64,000 nucleotides of DNA. It comes from Microbacterium sp. SLBN-146. GTDB lineage: Bacteria; Actinomycetota; Actinomycetes; Actinomycetales; Microbacteriaceae. A program made the translations under genes and the position numbers. The notes under the pieces are model-generated. The model saw only the letters and a list, made by a program, of their open reading frames with translations. It had not been told where the DNA came from and made no database searches. Within the stretch, counting starts at the first letter, position 1, and each line of letters begins with the position of its first letter. The DNA is taken from contig NZ_VFMR01000001.1 of assembly GCF_006715145.1 (NCBI RefSeq), positions 1,612,001 to 1,676,000 on the forward strand, in the 5' to 3' direction. This document shows positions 6,891 through 15,441 of this stretch, one piece after another.

Positions 6891-7946
6891 TCAGCGCGCC
6901 ACGACGTGGACCGCGGCGAGGGGGATCGCGACGGCGACGCGCTCTCCGGGCGTGCGGGGCAGGGTCGTCGACGTCTCGGCGTGAAGACGGATGCCGCCGC
7001 GGCAGCTCACCACGACGTCGGTGCGCGCCCCGGCGGAAGACACCGCCTCCACGACCCCCTCGACCCTGACGACGTCGGCCGCGAGGGGCGCATCGGCGTC
7101 GGCGAGCGAGAGATCCTCCTGGCGGACGACGAGGATACCGTCGCCCTGAGCGGTCCCGTCCGGAACGGGAAGGGCACCGAGTTCGCTGTGATGGATGCCG
7201 GTGCGCACCGTGCCCGCGACCTCATTGCGCCCACCCATGAGCTGAGCGACGCGCCGTGTGCGGGGCCGACGGTACGCATCGGCGACCGAGCTCTCGTGGA
7301 GGAGCACACCGTGCTCCATGAGGGCGATCCGGTCAGCGACCCGCGACGCCTCATCGCGATCGTGCGTCACGAGGACGATCGTCGGTGAGACTGCGCGCCG
7401 GACGGCGTCGAGGAGGTCGTGCATGTCGCCGCGCAACGCGGGATCGAGCGCGCTGAACGGCTCGTCCAGGAGCAGGACGGCGGGCTCAGCAGCCAGGGCG
7501 CGCGCGATCGCGACGCGCTGCTCCTGCCCGCCCGAGAGCTCACCCACGCGGCGGTCGCCGAACCCGCCCAGCTGGACCATCTCGAGGTAGGTGTCGGCCC
7601 GCCCGCGCGCGGCGCCCTTCGGCATCCCTGCGACGCGGTCGGCGAACGCGACGTTGTCCCGCACCGAGAGGTGGGGGAACAGCAGCGAGCGTTGGAAGAC
7701 CATGCCGACGCCGCGTCTCTCGGCGACGATCCCGCCGACGTCGACGCCGCCGATGCGCACGTCGCCCGCGTCGGGGTCCTCGAGGCCTGCGACGACGCGG
7801 AGCAGCGTGCTCTTCCCCGATCCGCTGGGGCCGAGGACGGCGGTGCACGTGCCGGCGGCGACCGTCAGCGACAGGTCGTCGAGGGCGTGTGGTCCGCCGC
7901 CGGGAAAGCTCTTGGTCAGGCGGTTCAGGGCGAGTTCGGCGCTCAC
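6891..7946 (-). CDS. ABC importer ATP-binding protein, YnjD-like
   Basis: The 351-residue ATPase has Walker A GPSGSGKS (39-46), a Q-loop MVFQRS, signature LSGGQ (137-141), Walker B with DE at 161-162 and the H-loop VTHDRDE. A C-terminal TOBE-like regulatory domain follows residue 235. It energises the importer encoded by the three genes upstream on the same strand. The GTG start at 7946 overlaps the permease stop (GTGA). The Fbp/Pot-type ATPase with two single permeases and a YnjB-like binding protein suggests the ynjBCD type; the substrate is unknown. Confidence 0.85.
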   Translation of the reverse strand: MSAELALNRLTKSFPGGGPHALDDLSLTVAAGTCTAVLGPSGSGKSTLLRVVAGLEDPDAGDVRIGGVDVGGIVAERRGVGMVFQRSLLFPHLSVRDNVAFADRVAGMPKGAARGRADTYLEMVQLGGFGDRRVGELSGGQEQRVAIARALAAEPAVLLLDEPFSALDPALRGDMHDLLDAVRRAVSPTIVLVTHDRDEASRVADRIALMEHGVLLHESSVADAYRRPRTRRVAQLMGGRNEVAGTVRTGIHHSELGALPVPDGTAQGDGILVVRQEDLSLADADAPLAADVVRVEGVVEAVSSAGARTDVVVSCRGGIRLHAETSTTLPRTPGERVAVAIPLAAVHVVAR

Positions 7947-8815
7947 GCGATGACTCCATCTCGGGAAAGGCGACGGGATGCCGCGACGCGACGCTCACGC
8001 GTGACGGGAGGCCTGCGGCCCAGCGACAGGGTCGCGACGAGCAGCAGGATCGGGGGCACGATCGCCGAGAGGGACATGACCGCGACCGCCGCGTCGTTGC
8101 CGACGCCCGCGGCGGCACCCGCGACGACGAGCGGGAGGGTGACGATCTCACCGCCCCCGACGATGACGGTGACGATGTAATCGCTCCAGGCGACGAGGAA
8201 CGCCAGAAACGCCGCGCGCGCGAGAGCGGGGGCGATCATCGGCAGCTGCACACGACGCAGCACGTGCCGGCGGGTCGCGCCGAGCAGCCGGGCTTCCTCC
8301 TCGTACGAGAGGTCGTAGGCGCCGTAGGCCGTGCGCATGACGAACGTCGTATAGGGCAGCGCGAGAACGACGAGGACGACGACGACCCCGACGACGGGCG
8401 GCACGTACGCGCGCAGGAGAACGACGTTGACGCCGAGCACGGCGGCGAAGGGCGGAAGGGCGATCGGAGCGAGCAGGAGCGCGGAGACGACGCGCGGGAA
8501 GGGGACCGACCCGTAGGTCAAGGCGCGCGCGGCGAGGGCCCCGAGCGGTGTCGCGATGAGTGCGACGACGAGACCGAGAAGTGCCGAGTGGGCGAAGGCG
8601 GGCAGCATCCCGAACCCGAGCGCCGACGCGACGCCATCCCACCCCCATGCGGTCGGAAGTGCCGACGGAAACGACCACGCGTCGGCGAAAGACCAGAGGA
8701 CGAGGGGAAGGAAGGGGAGCGCGAACCACACGACGAGGAGGAGCGTCACCGCGACGCGCATGACGCGTCCGGCGCCGCGGGATCGCGACAGGGCTCCGCC
8801 GCTCGTGCCCGTCAT
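7943..8815 (-). CDS. ABC importer permease 2 (YnjC C-terminal half-like)
   Basis: The 290-residue protein has about six hydrophobic segments and the EAA loop, seen as DLSYEEEARLLGATRRHVLRRVQLPMIAP, which contacts the ATPase. The start is the ATG at 8815, which overlaps the upstream permease stop (ATGA); a longer reading that begins near 9247 would overlap that permease and is rejected. In E. coli the YnjC permease is one long fused protein; here the two halves are separate genes. Confidence 0.85.
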   Translation of the reverse strand: MTGTSGGALSRSRGAGRVMRVAVTLLLVVWFALPFLPLVLWSFADAWSFPSALPTAWGWDGVASALGFGMLPAFAHSALLGLVVALIATPLGALAARALTYGSVPFPRVVSALLLAPIALPPFAAVLGVNVVLLRAYVPPVVGVVVVLVVLALPYTTFVMRTAYGAYDLSYEEEARLLGATRRHVLRRVQLPMIAPALARAAFLAFLVAWSDYIVTVIVGGGEIVTLPLVVAGAAAGVGNDAAVAVMSLSAIVPPILLLVATLSLGRRPPVTRERRVAASRRLSRDGVIA

Positions 8816-9687
8816 CGCCACGCCGCCGTCCGTCGAAGCGTCGCGAACGCGAGACCCACGACGAGGAGCGCGATCGCCGATGTCACGACGGCGACGGCCG
8901 CTGCTTCGGGCCGCGAATCGAGCGACACCCCCTGGAAGAGCCGAACCGCCAGGACGGGGAGCGGCTCGGGGTACGTCCGCCCGAGCAGCCAGGCCACTTC
9001 GTACGACCCCAGCGCGTAGACGAAGCTGATGGCCCCCGAGATGACGATCGAGGGAGCCGTCAGCGGCAGGAGTACGTGCCGGAACCGTCGCCACCTCCCC
9101 GCGCCGAGGAGCGCCGCCGTCTCGTCGTAGGTGGCGACGCGCGTCGCGAGCGTTCCCGTCACGACGAGCGCGACGAAGGCGGACTCCTTCCAGGCGAACT
9201 CCGCGATGACCGCCGCCCACCACGGGCCGCCCACCAACGCGGGCCATGCCTCGGACGAGATGCCGAGGAGGCGCGGGAGGACGCCGGCATCCGCGAGCAG
9301 GAGTCCGATCGTCGCGGCCCCGATGAGGTGCGGAACCGTCACGGTCACCGCTCCGATCGCCCCCACGATCCGCCCCCCGAGTCGCCCGGAAACGATCACG
9401 ATCGCGGCAGCCGTTCCCACGACGACGGCGATGAGCGTCGACGCCGCCGCGATCCAGAGCGAGACGCCGACCGCCGCGAGCAGATCGTCGGGATGCGCGG
9501 AGTAGGCGTCGAGGCTCGGTGTCGCAGGCCCGACGACCGGCAGGAGCCCGACGGACTGCAGAACCGCCGCCCCGAGTCCACCGCCCACGACGACCACCGT
9601 CACGAGCACGGCCGGAAGGACGAGCAGGACGCTCCGTCGACGCTCGGCTGTGTCTCCCGGACGGCGGGCGACGGGGGCGAAGCTCAT
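8812..9687 (-). CDS. ABC importer permease 1 (YnjC N-terminal half-like)
   Basis: This 291-residue inner-membrane protein has about six membrane segments and an EAA-type loop (YDETAALLGAGRWRRFRHVLLPLTAP). The ATG at 9687 overlaps the stop of the binding-protein gene (ATGA), which fixes the start; an upstream in-frame start at 9735 would lie inside that gene. It pairs with the downstream permease to form the channel of the YnjBCD-like importer. Confidence 0.85.
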   Translation of the reverse strand: MSFAPVARRPGDTAERRRSVLLVLPAVLVTVVVVGGGLGAAVLQSVGLLPVVGPATPSLDAYSAHPDDLLAAVGVSLWIAAASTLIAVVVGTAAAIVIVSGRLGGRIVGAIGAVTVTVPHLIGAATIGLLLADAGVLPRLLGISSEAWPALVGGPWWAAVIAEFAWKESAFVALVVTGTLATRVATYDETAALLGAGRWRRFRHVLLPLTAPSIVISGAISFVYALGSYEVAWLLGRTYPEPLPVLAVRLFQGVSLDSRPEAAAVAVVTSAIALLVVGLAFATLRRTAAWR

Positions 9688-10922
9688 CGCGTCAGGACGT
9701 TCGTGCGCCAGCCCTCGTCGAGTGCGGGCACCCATTCCGCCGACAGCTCGCCGTGCGCGTTGCGCGAGAGCACGTCGTATCCGGGCACGACGGGCGACTG
9801 CGGCAACTCATCGAAGAGCGCGCGATCTTCGGCATCCAGTCCCTCGATGTCGAGGACGGTGAACTGTCCCCACACGTCCGGATGGGCCTTCGCGACCTGC
9901 TGCTCGACGGAGAGGGCAACATTGGCGACGACCATCGCACCGGCCACCGCGTCGGAGTTCGCGGGAAGCCCCAGGAAGCTCGCGTTCCCCACCGTGCCGT
10001 CCTCGAGCGGAAGCACCGTCGTCCCGGGCGGGTAGGTGCCGTCGGCGACGAGGTCGGTCAGCGTCGCGGGACCGTACGTCATCATGAGGTCGATCTGCCG
10101 ATCGGCGAAGAGCTGGCCGAGCTCGGCCTCGTTGGCGGGGTACGTGTCGCCGCCGCGCCACAGACTCGGGGCGAGGGCCGCAAGCCGGTCGTAGAGCGCG
10201 GGCGTCAGCTCGTCGAAGGCGTCGTCGGAGTAGGCCGCGGGCACCTCGTCGGCGCCGCCCGAGACGCTCGCGAGCACTTCGCGCACGAACACCGATCCCG
10301 TGAAGTCGGGCGGGGCCGGATAGGTGAAGCGGCCCGGGTTCTCCTCAGCCCACTCGAGCACGCCCTCGAGGGTCGTTGGGGGGTCGGGGATCGCGTCGGC
10401 GTTGTAGGCGAGCGTGAACTGCGCCTTGTGCCACGGGGCCTCGCATCCGTCCACGGGCGTCCCGAAGTCGGATTCGAGGAGCGGATCGTCGGAGTCGGTG
10501 TTCGCCATCTCGGGGAGGACGTCCGTCCATCCGCAGAGCCACGCGTCGGCTTCGCGTCCCGTCCGGAAGTTGTCGCCGTTGACCCAGATGAGATCGACCG
10601 TGCCGTCGGCGCGACCGGCCTGCAGCTCGGTGAAGACGCGGTTGAGTGCGTCGCGCGTGTCGGTGACGGGAACCCGCTCGAGTGTCACGCCGAACTCGGC
10701 GACAGCGGGTGCGAGCACGTCGTCGACGTACGCGTTCCCCTGATCGTCGCCGCCGTACATCCACAGCTGGACGGTCTGTCCCTCCGCGTCGTCGATGACG
10801 GCGTTCCAGTTGTCGTACGACACCGGATTCGTTGCGGGCGAGGAGCACCCGGCCAGTACGAGGAGCGGAAGCGCGAGTCCGGCGGACAGGGCGCGCAGGG
10901 GTCGGGGGCGGATGCTGCTCAC
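9684..10922 (-). CDS. ABC importer solute-binding lipoprotein, YnjB-like
   Basis: The 412-residue protein starts with a lipoprotein signal ending LVLAGC (Cys26 is the acylation site). The mature part carries features I associate with E. coli YnjB: GQTVQLWMYGGDDQGNAYVDD, a VTDTRDALNRVFTELQAG segment and VDLIWVNGDNF. It should deliver an unknown solute to the two permeases. It is first in a four-gene operon with 4-nt overlaps throughout. The divergent TVP38 gene starts 71 bp away, so both promoters lie in that gap. Confidence 0.85.
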   Translation of the reverse strand: MSSIRPRPLRALSAGLALPLLVLAGCSSPATNPVSYDNWNAVIDDAEGQTVQLWMYGGDDQGNAYVDDVLAPAVAEFGVTLERVPVTDTRDALNRVFTELQAGRADGTVDLIWVNGDNFRTGREADAWLCGWTDVLPEMANTDSDDPLLESDFGTPVDGCEAPWHKAQFTLAYNADAIPDPPTTLEGVLEWAEENPGRFTYPAPPDFTGSVFVREVLASVSGGADEVPAAYSDDAFDELTPALYDRLAALAPSLWRGGDTYPANEAELGQLFADRQIDLMMTYGPATLTDLVADGTYPPGTTVLPLEDGTVGNASFLGLPANSDAVAGAMVVANVALSVEQQVAKAHPDVWGQFTVLDIEGLDAEDRALFDELPQSPVVPGYDVLSRNAHGELSAEWVPALDEGWRTNVLTR

Positions 10923-10993
10923 GGAACTCCTCTGGGGCAGGCGATCCGTCTGGAACGCGCTGGACTAGGGTATGGGAGACCGGAGGGGATGCC

Positions 10994-11692
10994 GTGGAGC
11001 TTGACAACCCGGACCCGCAACCGGTCCTGACGAAGACCTCGGCGATCACTCGCCTCGTCCTTCTCCTTCTTTTCGTCGCCCTCGCCGCAGCGGTTGGGTT
11101 TTTTCTCGCGCCGTCCGATGTCGACGCGATCAGGGCATGGGCAGCCGACATCGGCTGGGGCGGTGCCGTGCTCTTCTTGTTCGGGTACGCCGCGCTCACC
11201 CTGACCCCCGTGCCGAAGAACCTCCTGGGGATTGCCGCGGGTGTCGTGTGGGGCTTCGGCATCGCGCTCGTGCTCGTCTACGTGGGAGCCCTCATCGGCG
11301 CGGCCGCGTCGTTCGTCATCGGTCGCCTGCTGGGACGCGAAGCCGTCGAGCGCCTCACGGGCGCGCGCATCGCCCGCCTCGACGATCTCCTCGCCCGTCG
11401 TGGCTTCCTCGCTGTGCTGGGCGTCCGGCTCGTCCCGGTCATCCCGTTCACGCTCATCAACTACGGCGCCGGGCTCACCTCGGTGCGCACGCGCGACTAC
11501 GCGCTCGGGACGGCGATCGGCATCCTGCCCGGATCTGCCGCCTACGTCGCGCTCGGCGCGTTCGGTTTCGAGTTCGGGCCGCCCTTCTGGATCGCGCTCA
11601 CGGTGCTCGGAGTTCTGGCGCTCGCGGGTGTCGTGGCCGCCGCCGTGCTGCAGCGGCGCAAGCGCGTCGACGAAGCAGGCGCGGATGCTTGA
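10994..11692 (+). CDS. TVP38/TMEM64-family (DedA/SNARE-associated) membrane protein
   Basis: The 232-residue polytopic protein carries the family motif GVRLVPVIPFTLINYGAGLT and a first membrane helix at about residues 20 to 38. The family includes YdjX and YdjZ of E. coli and proteins thought to move lipids across membranes. I chose the GTG at 10994 because GGAGGGG lies 5 bp upstream; longer in-frame readings run into the divergent gene. It overlaps the phosphatidyltransferase gene by 8 bp, so the two are co-translated. Confidence 0.85.
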   Translation: MELDNPDPQPVLTKTSAITRLVLLLLFVALAAAVGFFLAPSDVDAIRAWAADIGWGGAVLFLFGYAALTLTPVPKNLLGIAAGVVWGFGIALVLVYVGALIGAAASFVIGRLLGREAVERLTGARIARLDDLLARRGFLAVLGVRLVPVIPFTLINYGAGLTSVRTRDYALGTAIGILPGSAAYVALGAFGFEFGPPFWIALTVLGVLALAGVVAAAVLQRRKRVDEAGADA

Positions 11693-12326
11693 CCGGTCGC
11701 TCCGCGCTGTTCTCGCCCGCCCGCTCGAGGCCGTCGCAGGGGCCCTCGACCGGCCCGGGATCACTCCCGACGGGCTGACTCTCACGGGCCTCGTCCTCGG
11801 TCTCGGGTCTGCCGTCGCCGCCGCCTTCCAGCTGTGGTGGGTCGCGCTCGCCCTGTGGCTCGTGTCGCGGATCGCGGACGGGCTCGACGGCACGCTCGCC
11901 CGCCGTCGACGGGCCGCCGAGGTCGCGGCGGGGCGCGCCGCTCCCGCATCCCACGCCGGCGGGTTCCTCGACATCACGGCCGACTTCGTCGTCTACGGAG
12001 CGACCGTCCTCGGTGTCGCGATCGGCGCGACGGCGGAATTCTCGGCACCCTGGTGGCCGTTCCTCGTCGTGCTGCTGGCCTACTACATCAACGGCACGGC
12101 GTTCCTGGCGTTCTCGTCGATCGCCGAGCGGTCGGGCCGCACGATCGACGATGGGCGCTCTCTGTCGTTCCTCGGCAGAATCGCCGAGGGCACCGAAACG
12201 ATCGCGGTGCACGCCCTCTGGCTCATCCTGCCGTTCTGGGCGTGGCAGATCGCGATCGTGTGGGCGGCCTTCGTCGGCGTCAGTGCGCTGCAGCGCATCG
12301 TCGCGGGATACCGCGCGCTGCGCTGA
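11685..12326 (+). CDS. CDP-alcohol phosphatidyltransferase, YnjF-like
   Basis: The 213-residue membrane protein has the family signature in the form D65-x2-D68-G69-x2-A72-R73, then G92-x3-D96-x3-D100. In the canonical motif the arginine and glycine are 8 residues apart; here there are 18, rich in Ala and Arg. The metal-binding aspartates are all kept, so activity is plausible. It would transfer a phosphatidyl group from CDP-diacylglycerol to an unknown alcohol. The ATG at 11685 lies inside the end of the TVP38 gene. In E. coli the relative YnjF ends the ynj operon. Confidence 0.8.
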   Translation: MLDRSLRAVLARPLEAVAGALDRPGITPDGLTLTGLVLGLGSAVAAAFQLWWVALALWLVSRIADGLDGTLARRRRAAEVAAGRAAPASHAGGFLDITADFVVYGATVLGVAIGATAEFSAPWWPFLVVLLAYYINGTAFLAFSSIAERSGRTIDDGRSLSFLGRIAEGTETIAVHALWLILPFWAWQIAIVWAAFVGVSALQRIVAGYRALR

Positions 12327-12335
12327 GGCCGTCGC

Positions 12336-13808
12336 TCACCCCCATCGGCGGTGCACGGCCGCGAGCAGACGGATCGCGGCGCCCACGATGCCCGTCCGAA
12401 GACCCCGCTGTGCCTCTTTCACGACGGCGTTCCACCCCGCGTCGGAGTAGGTCGGGTAGGCGTGCGTCGTCGTTGCGAGTCGGCGGACGTCGAGTCCCGC
12501 CCGGACAGCCGTCGTGTACTCGGCGAGCGACTCGCCCGCTCTCGGGCCGATGATGCTGGCGCCCGTCACACGACCTCGGCGGTCCACGACGATGCTCGTG
12601 CGGCCGGCGGTGTCTGACTCGCTGATCGCACGGTCGACGTGCGCATGATCCTGGACGAGGACGCGCATGCCGAGGGCGTGCGCATCGCCCGGCGCGACAC
12701 CGACGGCGCCGACCTCGGGTGATGTGAACGTCACGCGTGGGACGACGTCGAGGTCGGCCTTGCGCGAAAGGCCCAGCACGGCGTTCGTGGCAGCCGTGCT
12801 CCCGAACACCCCCGCCGTATGGGTGAAGCGCGGGAGCGGCGTGACGTCGCCGGCGGCCCGGACATGCGGATTGGACGTGCGGAGGGCGGCATCCACGGCG
12901 ACGGATCCGCCATCGTCGAGACGGATGCCGGCCGAATCGAGCCCGAGGTCGGCCGACGCCACTCGGCGGCCGAGAGCAGCCAGCATCCGATCGAAGCCGA
13001 CCTCGCTCCCGTCGGACAGGCGCGCGACCCCGCCGGAGGCCGCGGGCTCGAACGCGTCGGCGGTCGCGTTCAGCCGCACGTCGACGCCGTCGGCTCGGAG
13101 GGCCGTGAGGACGAGGGCGCTCGCCGCGGGCTCCTCTTTCGGCAGGAGGCGCGGGCCCCGGTGGACGAGCGTGACGGCACTGCCGAGGCGCGCCATCGCC
13201 TGCGCGAGTTCGCAGCCGATCGCTCCGCCGCCGAGCACGAGGAACCGCGCAGGAAGGTCTTCCAGCTCCCAGAAGGTCTCGTTCGTGAGGATCTCCACCG
13301 CGCCCGCCCCCGGCACGTCGGGCAGCACGGGTGAGCTCCCCGTCGCGAGGACGGCATCCCGGAACCGGATGCGGCCGCCGTCCACGACGAGCGACCGTTC
13401 GCCGTCGAAGCGCGCGCGACCCGCGAGGGTGTGGATGCCGTCACGCGTGAGGGCGTCGGGCGAGTCGACCGGCTCGATCGTGCGGATCGCTTCGCGGACG
13501 TGCGCCATGACGGCGGAGAAGTCGACGGTGACGTCGTCGACGTGGACGCCCACGCGACCGCTCGTGCGCGCCGTGTGCGCCGCGTGGGCTGCCGCGATGA
13601 GGGCCTTCGAGGGGACGCAACCGGTGTGCAGGCACTCGCCGCCGAACCGGCCCGACTCGATCAGGAGAACCCGCGCGCCCAGCACGGCGGCGCTGCGTGC
13701 CGCGACGAGTCCGGCGCTCCCGGCGCCGATCACGACGAGGTCCCACGTCGTGGCGGCGGCTTCCCGCGCCGTGAGTGTGCGTCCGGGGCGGCGATGCGAA
13801 GCGGTCAT
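12336..13808 (-). CDS. FAD-dependent pyridine nucleotide-disulfide oxidoreductase (mercuric reductase-like)
   Basis: The 490-residue flavoprotein has the FAD dinucleotide motif VVIGAGSAGLVAA, the redox-active disulfide in GGECLHTGCVPSKAL (Cys59 and Cys64), the NAD(P) motif VLGGGAIGCELA, and the second FAD contact RAAGDVTP. There is no N-terminal heavy-metal domain and no C-terminal Cys pair as in true MerA, so the substrate is not mercury by default. Proteins of this type are found fused to TVP38 domains in other bacteria, which supports a shared role with the gene two positions away. The promoter appears leaderless: TAGGCT ends 6 nt before the ATG. Confidence 0.8.
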   Translation of the reverse strand: MTASHRRPGRTLTAREAAATTWDLVVIGAGSAGLVAARSAAVLGARVLLIESGRFGGECLHTGCVPSKALIAAAHAAHTARTSGRVGVHVDDVTVDFSAVMAHVREAIRTIEPVDSPDALTRDGIHTLAGRARFDGERSLVVDGGRIRFRDAVLATGSSPVLPDVPGAGAVEILTNETFWELEDLPARFLVLGGGAIGCELAQAMARLGSAVTLVHRGPRLLPKEEPAASALVLTALRADGVDVRLNATADAFEPAASGGVARLSDGSEVGFDRMLAALGRRVASADLGLDSAGIRLDDGGSVAVDAALRTSNPHVRAAGDVTPLPRFTHTAGVFGSTAATNAVLGLSRKADLDVVPRVTFTSPEVGAVGVAPGDAHALGMRVLVQDHAHVDRAISESDTAGRTSIVVDRRGRVTGASIIGPRAGESLAEYTTAVRAGLDVRRLATTTHAYPTYSDAGWNAVVKEAQRGLRTGIVGAAIRLLAAVHRRWG

Positions 13809-13845
13809 GCCGGAAGCCTAGAGTGGTCCGGGGACGGGGGGCCGG

Positions 13846-14547
13846 ATGGCGACGCTGCTGAAGCGCTATGGCGCGGGCGCGCGGTGGTACGACGTCCTGT
13901 CGGGGGAGCGCTGGATCTACGGCGCCGGACGCGCAGCGGGCATGGATCTCCTGGCTCCTCAGCGCGACGAGGTCGTCGTCGATCTCGGGTGCGGAACCGG
14001 CTTGAACTTCCCGGCCCTCGCGGACGCCGTGGGCCCCGAGGGACTCGTGGTGGGTATCGACCGCAGCGGCGACATGCTCGCGATGGCCGAGCGCCGCATC
14101 GACGCTCACGGATGGCGGGACCGCGTACGGCTTGTGACGGCGGATGCCGCGACGCTGGATCCCGCGCTGGTCGGCGACGTCATCGCGGCCGAACGCGGAC
14201 GCAGGCACGCCGACGCGCTCCTCACGACCTACGCCCTCAGCGTCATCGACGAGCGCGAGGAGGCGTGGCGGCGCGCCCGCTCGCTCCTGCGCATCGGCGG
14301 GCGCGCGTGCGTCGTCGACATGCAGCCGCCGACAGGACGCTGGCGGATCCTCTCGCCGCTCGCACGGCTCGCGTGCGCCGCGGGCGGCTCCGACATCCGC
14401 TCGCGCGCGTGGCGACTCGTCGAGCAGGATGCTGCACCGGGCAGCATCCGACGGACCGAGCGCAAAGGCGGCCACATCGTCGCGCTAGCGGGAGTGTTGT
14501 CGCCCGGCCCGCGAGAAGACCCGAACTGCGAGATTTCGGCTCCCTAG
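13846..14547 (+). CDS. Class I SAM-dependent methyltransferase
   Basis: The 233-residue protein has motif I VVDLGCGTGLNFPALADA, an acidic residue after strand 2 (VVGIDRSGDMLAMA), and the sequence ALLTTYALSVIDERE typical of UbiE-like small-molecule or lipid methyltransferases. It is divergent from the flavoprotein gene across 37 bp. The last dozen or so codons, including the stop, lie inside palindrome copy 4, so the C-terminal tail (PGPREDPNCEISAP) is encoded by the repeat rather than by an ancestral gene end. Confidence 0.75.
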   Translation: MATLLKRYGAGARWYDVLSGERWIYGAGRAAGMDLLAPQRDEVVVDLGCGTGLNFPALADAVGPEGLVVGIDRSGDMLAMAERRIDAHGWRDRVRLVTADAATLDPALVGDVIAAERGRRHADALLTTYALSVIDEREEAWRRARSLLRIGGRACVVDMQPPTGRWRILSPLARLACAAGGSDIRSRAWRLVEQDAAPGSIRRTERKGGHIVALAGVLSPGPREDPNCEISAP

Positions 14548-14572
14548 CGTGCGGTTTGAGTCTTCTCGCGGG
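14508..14572. repeat. Dispersed palindromic element, copy 4, overlapping a gene end
   Basis: Left arm 14508-14529 and right arm 14551-14572 pair at 19 of 22 positions, and two of the three mismatches would be G-U pairs in RNA. The core CGAGAAGAC matches copies 1-3. It supplies the end of the methyltransferase reading frame and lies between convergent genes. Confidence 0.85.
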
Positions 14573-14604
14573 TCGGAGCCCGACACGGCGCGGACGCCGA
14601 GGGA

Positions 14605-15441
14605 TTACGCGAGGTCGACGAGCTCGGCGCTGCGCTGCCACAGCGCTTCGGCGAGGGCGGCGTCGGTCGCCTGCGGATTGATCTTGTCGGTCCGCTTCTT
14701 CCGGTCGTAGTACTCGCCCGAGATCCACGTGGCATCCGGCGTGCCCTCGATGAACCACACGAGATTCTCGCCGCCCTTGTCGGTGCCGATGAGGAAGATC
14801 TTGCCGAGGAAGCCCCGGTAGACGACGCGCATGCGGCTCGTCGTATCGGCGGCGAAGTTCGTCCGCACGGTTCCCGGGTGGAACGCGACCGACGAGATCC
14901 CTTCCGCGTGGAACTTGGCGTGCAGGCTCTTCGTGAAGAGGATGTTCGCGAGCTTGGCGTCTCCGTAGGCCTTGTTGGCGCTGAACGCGCGGTGGTTGTC
15001 GAGGTCGTCGAGCGAGAGGTGCGCGAAGAGCCGGTTCGCGACGCTCGACGTGTTGATGATCGCCGCGCGAGCTCGGCAAAGCTCCGGCATGAGGAGGTTC
15101 GTCAGCAGGAAGGGGGCGAGGTGGTTGACCTGGAACGTCTTCTCGTAGCCGTCGAAGGTCGGGGTCCGGTCGCCGAAGATCCCGCCCGCGTTGTTGGCGA
15201 GCACGTGGATGCCGTCGGGTCCGGCTGCATCCCGCAGCTGCTCCGCGAGCGCGCGCACGTCGTCGAGGCGCGCGAAGTCCGCGACGAAGGGCTCCGCACC
15301 GGTGTCGCGCGCGACCGTCTCGGTCTTCGTCCGGTCGCGCCCGACGACGAGAAGCCGGTGCCCGGCCGGTGCGAGTTGCCGGGCGGCCGCCGCTCCGATC
15401 CCGTCGGAGGCGCCCGTGATGACGATGGTCTTCGGGGTCAT
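14605..15441 (-). CDS. Short-chain dehydrogenase/reductase, retinol dehydrogenase-like
   Basis: The 278-residue protein has the cofactor motif [12 protein letters not shown] at 83-86, and the catalytic residues in SS (132-133), Tyr159 and Lys163 (YGDAK). GRDR after strand 2 suggests NADP(H). The C-terminal half ([21 protein letters not shown]) is like the SDRs annotated as retinol dehydrogenase-like. The ATG at 15441 overlaps the LuxR gene stop (ATGA), so it is co-transcribed with that regulator. The substrate is unknown. Confidence 0.8.
   Translation of the reverse strand: MTPKTIVITGASDGIGAAAARQLAPAGHRLLVVGRDRTKTETVARDTGAEPFVADFARLDDVRALAEQLRDAAGPDGIHVLANNAGGIFGDRTPTFDGYEKTFQVNHLAPFLLTNLLMPELCRARAAIINTSSVANRLFAHLSLDDLDNHRAFSANKAYGDAKLANILFTKSLHAKFHAEGISSVAFHPGTVRTNFAADTTSRMRVVYRGFLGKIFLIGTDKGGENLVWFIEGTPDATWISGEYYDRKKRTDKINPQATDAALAEALWQRSAELVDLA

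Noticed and set aside
12336-13808. Mercury resistance (merA)
   Set aside because: The disulfide motif is shared by the whole family; the N-terminal metal-binding domain, the C-terminal Cys pair and other mer genes are missing.
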